Source: CAYYNQ01 sp964473105 (lineage in GTDB: Bacteria > Sumerlaeota > Sumerlaeia > MVZB01). From it: 13,338 bases of DNA. The stretch lies in contig CAYYNQ010000070.1 of assembly GCA_964473105.1 (NCBI GenBank), forward strand, positions 1 through 13,338, given 5' to 3'. The position numbers were made by a program, and so were the translations under genes. Positions 1 to 5,506 of this stretch are shown here, piece after piece (position 1 is the first letter of the stretch; each line of letters begins with the position of its first letter). Below the pieces are notes generated by a model that saw only the letters and a program-made list of their open reading frames with translations, was not told the DNA's origin and searched no databases.

Positions 1-548
1 GCATTGGCCTGTTCTGCAGCTCTTGCTGTCGTTGCCTCTGCTGCGATGGCATTGGCATTGGCAGATTCCGCAGCTCTTGCCGTTGTTGCCTCCGTTGCGA
101 TGGCATTTGTATTGCTGATGATGTCAGCACCCTCAACACCGTCCACCGTATCGGCATCTCCTGCCTTCAAAGCTGCCCCGACCGGTGTCAGGCGCGTGCG
201 CGGTGACAGGTCCTCCCCATCGACGTTCACATTCAGCAACACCGAGTCGTTCCCGAAAACCGATCCCGGAATCTGGTTATTATCATCACCGATCAGCGTG
301 TCATAGATGCCATCGGCGTTCGGCGTCACCGAGTCCGTGTCACTGAAGCCCGCCCCCCCCAGCTGGTTGCCGCCGGTCTCTGCATCCCAAAGCGTGAAGG
401 TCACGTCCACCGATGTCGTTATGGGCCCTCCCGAAGCATCTGTGAGCTGGCCCTTGTAGCTGATCAGGCCCGGGACACTGAACGCCAGAGTCGACATCAG
501 GGGGAACACCCCCAGAATGAGCAGAACGATACGGTATGAGATTTTCAT
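1..548 (-). CDS. Secreted surface/fibre-like protein with 18-residue repeats, N-terminal part (runs off left edge)
   Basis: Reading the minus strand from the ATG at 548 gives 182 open codons with no stop before the window edge, so the C-terminus is missing. The N-terminus MKISYRIVLLILGVFPLMS is a typical Sec signal peptide. It is followed by a module beginning near residue 28 (ISYKGQLTDASGGP, then a TFTLWDAETGG stretch). I recognise this type of opening from large secreted proteins with phage-tail-fibre or surface-adhesin-like bodies. From about residue 146 the chain becomes Ala/Thr/Glu-rich, with an 18-residue repeat (NTNAIATEATTARAAESA, then NANAIAAEATTARAAEQA) suggestive of a coiled-coil or trimeric fibre stalk. 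An 8-base C run at 353-360 does not break the frame. The Shine-Dalgarno site is weak, but a good candidate promoter lies upstream. The function is probably structural or adhesive at the cell surface; this is an inference. The gene is transcribed away from the hydrolase genes. Confidence 0.8.
   Translation of the reverse strand, partial: MKISYRIVLLILGVFPLMSTLAFSVPGLISYKGQLTDASGGPITTSVDVTFTLWDAETGGNQLGGAGFSDTDSVTPNADGIYDTLIGDDNNQIPGSVFGNDSVLLNVNVDGEDLSPRTRLTPVGAALKAGDADTVDGVEGADIISNTNAIATEATTARAAESANANAIAAEATTARAAEQAN
6..113 (-). repeat. Two tandem 54-bp units coding an 18-residue repeat
   Basis: Positions 60-113 and 6-59 are consecutive 54-base units on the minus strand. They encode NTNAIATEATTARAAESA and NANAIAAEATTARAAEQA, which match at 15 of 18 residues. 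A third unit begins at 1-5 and leaves the window, so the true copy number is unknown. Units of this sort expand and contract easily and suggest a stalk whose length can vary. Confidence 0.85.
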
Positions 549-595
549 GAAACTAACGCTTTCTTGGACAAGATGACAAACTAGTGTATGACGTT

Positions 596-623
596 ATGAT
601 ACTGAATCGTGAAAAAGAATCAA
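596..623 (-). promoter_or_regulatory. Candidate sigma70-type promoter for the surface protein
   Basis: On the minus strand a TTGATT -35-like hexamer (618-623) is separated by 16 bases from TATCAT (596-601), which matches the -10 consensus at five of six positions. It lies 47 bases upstream of the ATG at 548. The assignment is by consensus matching only. Confidence 0.4.
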
Positions 624-724
624 TGAAATATTCCAGAAGAGATCAGGCAGATTATCGGATCGACAGCGGCCTGGAAATCACTGTGAAAAAACTTCTGTTG
701 TCGTCGGATGGATGAAATTACATG

Positions 725-753
725 TTGTGATTGGCCCGACATGACTCGATACT
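725..753 (+). promoter_or_regulatory. Candidate sigma70-type promoter for the esterase
   Basis: TTGTGA (725-730) and GATACT (748-753) each match four of six consensus positions and have an ideal 17-base spacer. Transcription would begin near 760. That fits translation from the ATG at 812, which has its own Shine-Dalgarno, better than from the ATG at 764. Evidence is by consensus only. Confidence 0.33.
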
Positions 754-796
754 TCGTTGATGCATGATGTCCGCGAGTCAGGGATATTGTTCCTGC

Positions 797-802
797 AGGA
801 GG
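797..802 (+). promoter_or_regulatory. Strong Shine-Dalgarno AGGAGG that decides the esterase start
   Basis: A perfect AGGAGG sits nine bases before the ATG at 812. It lies inside the longer open frame that begins at 764. This argues that translation starts at 812, not 764. A weaker AGGAT (883-887) before the ATG at 896 is the only competitor. Confidence 0.7.
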
Positions 803-811
803 CATTCCCGC

Positions 812-1774
812 ATGATGTTGCCCCAGAAGTTCTTCCAGGTTGAAATTGTTCCCAATGCCCTGACATGTAAATTCCCTGTTTCAGGATTTCACCCAATGGT
901 CCTGTTCCTGACCTGTTTCCTGGGGTTGATTGCCAAAAATGGGGCGGCTGCGGGAAGTCTGACCCCCGGCGTATCTGAGGTGATGATTCATCAGGAGATC
1001 GATGGAGTGATGGAGGATCGTCGGGTCCTGATCCAGGTTCCCGACCCCCTGGAGGCTGAAAAATATTACCCGGTCGTCTTTGCGTTGCATGGAAGCGGTG
1101 GTTCTGCCCAAACATTCACCGGTCAACTCGGCCATTGGGTCAATGCGGGTGAATTTGTGGGTGTTTATCCGCAGGGTCATCGCAATACGTGGAACCTTGG
1201 GCCCGAGTTATCGACCGCCGACGACCTGCTCTTCATCAACCTGATCATGGCGCAACTGGCGGGGTATGGACAACTGGACATGGGACGTGTTTTCGCCATC
1301 GGGTTTTCAAATGGAGCGGGGATGGCGCACCATATCGCTGTCCATACGGACCACTTCCTGGCCATCGCAGCCGTTGTTACGCCCCTGCTGGTGGGTCATG
1401 AACCGCAAGAGGACACCCCTGCGGTCAGTATCCTGCAGATTCTGGGTATGCTTGATCCACTGATTCCCTACGATGGCGGATCGGGTGTGCTGGGTCATGT
1501 TTTCCATGGAGGCGAGGAGAGTGCGGGGATATGGGCGCTGCATAACGGGTGTCATCCGCAGCCCGACTCCATCCTGACCGATGACGGGAACATTCGTCTG
1601 GAATATTCCGGTTGTTCGGGTCAGGTCCGGGTCGTACATTATGGCGTGACCGGAGCCGGCCATTCCATCCCACAGGATCTGGAGGGCGGCCTGATCGACC
1701 TGATATGGGATTTCCTGGACGGCTCATCCCGGTTGAAGCAGTCGGCCGCCACGGCATGGAACCGGCTGGATTGA
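812..1774 (+). CDS. Secreted alpha/beta-hydrolase, CE1/LpqC (PHB depolymerase-type) esterase family
   Basis: This 320-residue protein resembles the LpqC/polyhydroxybutyrate depolymerase group, which includes feruloyl and acetylxylan esterases of family CE1. The order is: a hydrophobic export segment (about residues 29-48, MVLFLTCFLGLIAKNGAAAG); the core strand and oxyanion loop FALHGSGGS; the nucleophile elbow G-F-S-N-G with Ser166; LGMLDPLIPY with Asp215; and GAGHSIP with His284. These supply a complete Ser-Asp-His triad. Two late cysteines (NGC and YSGC) match the usual disulfide of this family. It would hydrolyse ester bonds outside the cytoplasm, perhaps acyl or feruloyl groups on a glycan; the substrate is inferred from the neighbouring glycosidase-like genes. 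The start is set by AGGAGG at 797-802. With this start the n-region before the signal helix is unusually long (28 residues), so the ATG at 896 remains possible. It is separated from the later operon by about 1.7 kb. Confidence 0.85.
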   Translation: MMLPQKFFQVEIVPNALTCKFPVSGFHPMVLFLTCFLGLIAKNGAAAGSLTPGVSEVMIHQEIDGVMEDRRVLIQVPDPLEAEKYYPVVFALHGSGGSAQTFTGQLGHWVNAGEFVGVYPQGHRNTWNLGPELSTADDLLFINLIMAQLAGYGQLDMGRVFAIGFSNGAGMAHHIAVHTDHFLAIAAVVTPLLVGHEPQEDTPAVSILQILGMLDPLIPYDGGSGVLGHVFHGGEESAGIWALHNGCHPQPDSILTDDGNIRLEYSGCSGQVRVVHYGVTGAGHSIPQDLEGGLIDLIWDFLDGSSRLKQSAATAWNRLD

Positions 1775-1885
1775 TGCCTGATGCGTCAGAGTTCCCGGGC
1801 GTGATCCAGCCGGGGGACAGGAAAACCTGATGGTAGAGATTTCGACAACAGGATTAACCAAGGGGAAGTTGCATGGATATTTTTC

Positions 1886-1914
1886 TTTACGTCCGGTCGG
1901 CAATACGATTTAAA
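1886..1914 (+). promoter_or_regulatory. Weak promoter-like hexamer pair
   Basis: TTTACG (1886-1891) and TTTAAA (1909-1914) are 17 bases apart, each matching consensus at four of six positions. The pair lies 39 bases before the small ORF at 1954 and could serve it or the pseudopilin. In a tract of this composition a chance match is quite possible. Confidence 0.2.
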
Positions 1915-1953
1915 TGACTCCCCCATTTTTCAGGCAGGTTTTGTTCAGGAACC

Positions 1954-2067
1954 ATGTTGACCAGTAGTCAATCCAGGAATCGGGTACGTTTTGGCATTGC
2001 CATGCTTGCCGCCATCATCCTGGCCACTTTCTTTGGGCTTGTCCCGGCCCTTCCGTTGATAGATTAG
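1954..2067 (+). CDS. Possible 37-residue single-pass membrane peptide
   Basis: An ATG at 1954 opens a 37-codon frame ending in TAG. It has a short polar, basic head (MLTSSQSRNRVRF) and then a hydrophobic stretch (GIAMLAAIILATFFGLVPAL) long enough to cross a membrane or act as a signal peptide. The Shine-Dalgarno is poor: an AGGA ends only three bases from the ATG, and an AGGCAGG lies about 15 bases away. It may be a real small membrane protein, the remnant of a secreted gene, or chance. I do not recognise the family. Confidence 0.28.
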   Translation: MLTSSQSRNRVRFGIAMLAAIILATFFGLVPALPLID

Positions 2068-2169
2068 AGGATGATGTTCCATGGGGTCGGGAATCCATGG
2101 ATCATGGTATCTTAACATGAGATATTTCCGGTAAAGTCAGTCTGTCAAAAGTTTCATATTTGTCGCAAA

Positions 2170-2928
2170 ATGGGTTCCATGATGAAGAATTATTATCCCG
2201 ATACCTTTCCAGGCCGTTTCCTTCGGGGATTCACGCTGATTGAACTGTTGATTGTGGTCGCGATCATCGCGATCCTGGCGGCGATTGCCGTCCCCAATTT
2301 TCTCGAGGCCCAGACCCGGTCGAGAGTCGCGCGGCTGCTGGCCGACATGCGCAGCACGGTCACGGCGATTGCCTCCTATCAGGTGGATAACAACGCGTAT
2401 CTGAACCCATGGTGGCCCTCGGACCCGTATCCGGAGCCCATGCACATGAACGGGGCGTTCATGAGCCTGGAAGGGGCCACTGCAGGGACCCTGAACCGTT
2501 GGGCACTGGACCACCAGAATGTCGGGTCCCAACTGACCTCACCGGTTGAATACATGACGGCATTGCCTACCGACCTGTTCTGGACGGTTTTCCTTCAGGG
2601 TCTGCTTCCGGACGATTCCATAACCTACGGTGAATTGGCAACGGTTGATGTCAAGGTTGCATCCTGGCTTTACTGGGGCACGAACAACCGACAGGCGCAG
2701 TGGGCGTTCAATATTCCGTCAACCGCTGTCTTCAACGTGGATTATGTCATGCAGAGCATCGGCCCTGATCACCAGATCAGCCAGGGTTCATCAACCAATT
2801 CCAATGTCTATGACCCGACCAATGGCACGGTCAGCCCCGGAGACATCTTTTATTTCGGACCGTTTGGATTTACCGGAGGAGTCAGGGGCACCTGGAACAT
2901 CGGGTCGCAAAACACCCCGAGCCCGTGA
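2170..2928 (+). CDS. Prepilin-type N-terminal cleavage/methylation protein (pseudopilin-like)
   Basis: The 252-residue product has a 20-residue leader ending in Gly20, then FTLIELL with the conserved Glu at mature position 5 and a hydrophobic helix (IVVAIIAILAAIAVPNFL). This is a class III signal for prepilin peptidase. The following segment (EAQTRSRVARLLADMRS, then SYQVDNNAY) and the late YDPTNGTVSPGD motif match the large families of pseudopilin-like proteins in PVC and related bacteria. These often have unrelated C-terminal bodies and occur in many copies per genome. It would sit in the inner membrane as part of a type II secretion or type IV pilus-like filament, or act as an exported protein using that leader. 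No good Shine-Dalgarno precedes the ATG at 2170; ATGs at 2179 and 2182 are also possible and leave the leader intact. A hairpin follows at 2950. Confidence 0.9.
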   Translation: MGSMMKNYYPDTFPGRFLRGFTLIELLIVVAIIAILAAIAVPNFLEAQTRSRVARLLADMRSTVTAIASYQVDNNAYLNPWWPSDPYPEPMHMNGAFMSLEGATAGTLNRWALDHQNVGSQLTSPVEYMTALPTDLFWTVFLQGLLPDDSITYGELATVDVKVASWLYWGTNNRQAQWAFNIPSTAVFNVDYVMQSIGPDHQISQGSSTNSNVYDPTNGTVSPGDIFYFGPFGFTGGVRGTWNIGSQNTPSP

Positions 2929-2949
2929 GAGGAAAGTTTGTTCTGAATG

Positions 2950-2974
2950 AACCCGAAGATGTTTAGTTCGGGTT
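2950..2974 (+). terminator. Hairpin after the pseudopilin, probable terminator or attenuator
   Basis: AACCCGAA (2950-2957) and TTCGGGTT (2967-2974) form a perfect 8-bp stem with a 9-base loop, followed by ATTTTG. The U tract is short, so termination may be partial. Only 25 bases separate it from the next ATG at 3000, which leaves little room for a new promoter. It may therefore tune read-through instead of ending transcription fully. Confidence 0.5.
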
Positions 2975-2999
2975 ATTTTGTCAACGGAGTTGTAAAGTC

Positions 3000-3461
3000 A
3001 TGAAGATCTTCCCAGCATATGCCTTCATCATCCTTCCCCTGTTGTCGGGTTTGACCGTTCAGACAGCCCGGGGGCAACTTCTTGATGAGGAATTCTCGAG
3101 CATCAGTTTTCCCCATTCAGCATTTGACCCAAATGCAACGGAAGGTCTCCTGGGCGTCAACAGCGATTCCCTCTACCTCTCCATGACCAATTCCTGGAAT
3201 TCCCTCTATGTAACCTCGGACGATTCCTGGGACCGGACGAATGGAAGCGGCAAGGTTCTCCAGGCCACCTTCTTTGTTAAGAGCCTGTCGGATGGGGGGA
3301 CATTGGTCACGTTCTCCTTGATCGACTTTGCGGGAATTCCGAAAAGGTCCGTGCCGAAATCCCGGACCCCCGCGATAGTCGGGCAATCGGCATCAACCGA
3401 CATTCGACTGCAGGACGGAATCCCCCCGAAGCCAAAAGGCTGGCTGCGGGATAAAAAATAG
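3000..3461 (+). CDS. Short secreted protein of unknown function, possibly a truncated lectin-like fold
   Basis: The 153-residue product begins with a clear Sec signal (MKIFPAYAFIILPLLSGLTV, likely cleaved after TARG). GGAG at 2986-2989 gives a well-placed ribosome site. The mature start (QLLDEEFSSISFP, then NSDSLYLSMTNSWNSLYVTSD and SGKVLQATFFV) looks like the first strands of a beta-sandwich, as in LamG or concanavalin-type domains, but I cannot assign a family. From about residue 113 the chain turns basic and proline-rich (PKRSVPKSRTPAIVGQ) and stops, with a different character from the part before. A frameshift or a truncated gene is possible. The neighbouring frame also stays open to about 3454 in this region, so the sequence alone does not decide. 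It lies 64 bases before the glycosidase-like operon. Confidence 0.55.
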   Translation: MKIFPAYAFIILPLLSGLTVQTARGQLLDEEFSSISFPHSAFDPNATEGLLGVNSDSLYLSMTNSWNSLYVTSDDSWDRTNGSGKVLQATFFVKSLSDGGTLVTFSLIDFAGIPKRSVPKSRTPAIVGQSASTDIRLQDGIPPKPKGWLRDKK

Positions 3462-3525
3462 TATCCCGGCATATCGGGTCAATATTCAGTAGATATCCGC
3501 ATTTGGCGGCACGGAAGTCCTACCC

Positions 3526-5472
3526 ATGACCAGTATCGAAAACCGTCCGTTTCGTCCCGGCGTCCGCGGTGATAGAACTCATCTGCCCTGTCCCGGGGCG
3601 CTCACGCCGATATCGGTCCTGGTTGTGATCTGTCTATTCCTCACCGGTTGCATGTCCTGGAGGGAACCACTGGATGTCGACCGGGTGCTTGATCTGGGGG
3701 CCATGGAACCCCGCGGTGAATTTTATGATGCTGTTGTACCGGATACGCTCGATCTTGCGGAAAGAGGCAGACTCTCGATCAACGTACTCACGCGCAACGT
3801 GGATCCAGCCACATTTTACGGTGTCTACCAGAGCGTTTATCTGCTGCAGGAAAAATTTGAGCGCAAGTCCCTCACGTGGAACATCCTGCCCAAGCACACC
3901 CGGACGCTGCCCATGCTGCGCGCCATGAATGGCAGTCGTGACAACCTCGGGGTGGAGTTGAGCATGCTGGGGGCCATGCTCAACCACGTCGACGAAAATG
4001 GACAGATGTATTACCCCTTTGACGGGGAGGCCCCGCCCATGGGGACATCCTACCCCCAGACCAATGCCCAGTTGATCTTCACGATGCTCAACAACCATGC
4101 ACGCGACGGAAATCAGCATTGGCTCAGGTGGATTGACCGGGTTGCCTTGGGCCTGCATGACAGCGTTATTCGCGTGGAGGACCGTGCCTTTTACCCCATG
4201 CAGAGCGGTATCAATCGCGAGGGCGAATGGCACTTCATGAACCATGATGGTGAAATAGCGATTCCCTATACGCCACCCGATGAGCCCGAGTCTGATCAGC
4301 AGGGGCTTGAGGGCGCTGCCAAGAGCGACCAGGTGCGTGCCATCAGCGCTCTTGTGAAACATTACGAGTTGATGGGCAACCATGATTCACTGGAGCTGGC
4401 CGGAAGGCTCTACAATTTTTGCATGAAGCCGGGGATGTGGATGAATACGTCCAATCAGGGATACCCGGGGAATGAACATGGCCATTGGGGTGGGCACATC
4501 CATAACAACTGCCAGTGCATGATGGCCTTCCTGGACCTTGCCTCGATCTCAGGGAACAACTGGCTTCGGCAGTTCGTGCGTGAAGCCTACGATCATGGCA
4601 GGCGTTATGGGGTGATTCGCATGGGCTGGATGCCCATGTGGACCCGCCCGATGAAGTACAACCGCCCGGAGATGCTGCTGAATGTGACAGAACCCTGTGC
4701 GCTGGCAGACATGATCCTGGTGTCGGTCAAACTCAGCGATGCCGGACTGGGTGACTATTGGGATGATGTGGACTCGATCATCCGGAACCACCTGATCGCG
4801 CAGCAGGTTGTCGACCTGGACCGCTGCATGGAGTTCACGGGGGCAAAACCCGGTTCAGGGCATGCCGATATGATCAGGGACTACATGGGCGGGTTCGCCA
4901 TCGGCGCCCCGACCCATTTTGAGTGGTATATGCCGGCCTGCTGTACCGTCAACGGTGCCCAGGGGATTTATTATGCCTGGCACGGCATCACCCGGTTCGA
5001 TGCCGGTGTTGCAACCATCAACCTTTTCCTGAACAGGGCGTCGGCCTGGATGGATATCGACAGTTACCTGCCCTACGAGGGCAAGGTCGTGATGCGAAAC
5101 AAGCAGGCACAGACCGCAATGATCCGTGTTCCGGGGTGGCTGGGGAATGAGCCTGTCGCCACATATGTCAACAACCTGCCGGTGAAACCGCCGAAGGCAG
5201 GCCGTTACCTGATGGTCCGGGACCTCGAGCCGGGTGATGAAATTCGTTTGGAGTTCGGGATCCTGGAGGCAAGGGATTCCTACCAGCTGGCCGGCGGGAC
5301 ATACGACATCGATTTCAGGGGCAGTACCGTTGTCGATATCGGGCCCCGGCCGGCCGGAACGGACAAATACCATCTGTACCAGCGCGACCACATGAAAGCC
5401 GGGAGGGCGGCCCCCATGCGAAAAGTCGGGCGATTCGTTGCAGACAGACTGATCCCGTTGGGTACATACTGA
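3526..5472 (+). CDS. GH127/DUF1680-like exported lipoprotein, paralogue 1
   Basis: This 648-residue protein has a 28-residue head, a hydrophobic segment and the lipobox L-T-G-C with Cys42, so it is predicted to be a lipoprotein. The body resembles a distant GH127 (beta-L-arabinofuranosidase) fold: a helical barrel to about residue 480, then a beta-sandwich (NLFLNRASAWMDIDSYLPYE onward). E389-P-C391 and C472-C473 correspond to the Glu, Cys and Cys-Cys that bind zinc and supply the cysteine nucleophile in characterised GH127. E317 with H324 and H326 matches the family's E-x6-GH region. The usual GE-F acid/base glutamate loop before E-x-C is not visible; GWMPMW stands there. It is first in an operon of five genes, 34 bases before the SGNH gene. 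Start: ATG with CGGAAG eight bases upstream. Glycosidase activity on a furanose-type linkage is inferred; the superfamily assignment is fairly secure. Confidence 0.82.
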   Translation: MTSIENRPFRPGVRGDRTHLPCPGALTPISVLVVICLFLTGCMSWREPLDVDRVLDLGAMEPRGEFYDAVVPDTLDLAERGRLSINVLTRNVDPATFYGVYQSVYLLQEKFERKSLTWNILPKHTRTLPMLRAMNGSRDNLGVELSMLGAMLNHVDENGQMYYPFDGEAPPMGTSYPQTNAQLIFTMLNNHARDGNQHWLRWIDRVALGLHDSVIRVEDRAFYPMQSGINREGEWHFMNHDGEIAIPYTPPDEPESDQQGLEGAAKSDQVRAISALVKHYELMGNHDSLELAGRLYNFCMKPGMWMNTSNQGYPGNEHGHWGGHIHNNCQCMMAFLDLASISGNNWLRQFVREAYDHGRRYGVIRMGWMPMWTRPMKYNRPEMLLNVTEPCALADMILVSVKLSDAGLGDYWDDVDSIIRNHLIAQQVVDLDRCMEFTGAKPGSGHADMIRDYMGGFAIGAPTHFEWYMPACCTVNGAQGIYYAWHGITRFDAGVATINLFLNRASAWMDIDSYLPYEGKVVMRNKQAQTAMIRVPGWLGNEPVATYVNNLPVKPPKAGRYLMVRDLEPGDEIRLEFGILEARDSYQLAGGTYDIDFRGSTVVDIGPRPAGTDKYHLYQRDHMKAGRAAPMRKVGRFVADRLIPLGTY

Positions 5473-5506
5473 CTCACCCGAAATTTTGGGAAGGAAACCG
5501 ATTTCC

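Larger units (their letters stand above)
1775..2169. other. 395-base gap between esterase and pseudopilin
   Basis: No conserved gene was recognised here. The gap holds one possible small membrane ORF (1954-2067) and a weak promoter-like pair upstream of it. A perfect 10-base palindrome, ATCCATGGAT, lies at 2092-2101, close to a second CCATGG, without other support for being an operator. I saw no convincing terminator for the esterase and no RNA gene. Confidence 0.6.

Noticed and set aside
4..306. Plus-strand Ala-rich open frame at the left edge
   Set aside because: It is the shadow of the minus-strand repeat protein, whose frame has a proper signal peptide, module and regular 18-residue repeat.
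353..360. Run of eight C as a possible frameshift or phase-variation site in the surface protein
   Set aside because: The minus-strand frame continues sensibly on both sides. A run of eight alone, within the body of one gene, is not good evidence of phase variation.
764..811. Upstream ATG start for the esterase
   Set aside because: AGGAGG at 797-802 points to 812, the extra residues resemble no signal sequence, and the candidate promoter would start transcription almost at 764.
3465..3478. CCCG / CGGG inverted repeat after the 3000-3461 gene
   Set aside because: Only four pairs with no U tract, so not a credible terminator.
3634..4383. 249-codon open frame on the minus strand inside paralogue 1, with a similar one inside paralogue 2 (7398-7961)
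   Set aside because: They are antisense to strongly conserved coding sequence, and their similarity to each other follows from the paralogy of the sense genes. No ribosome site or domain is visible.
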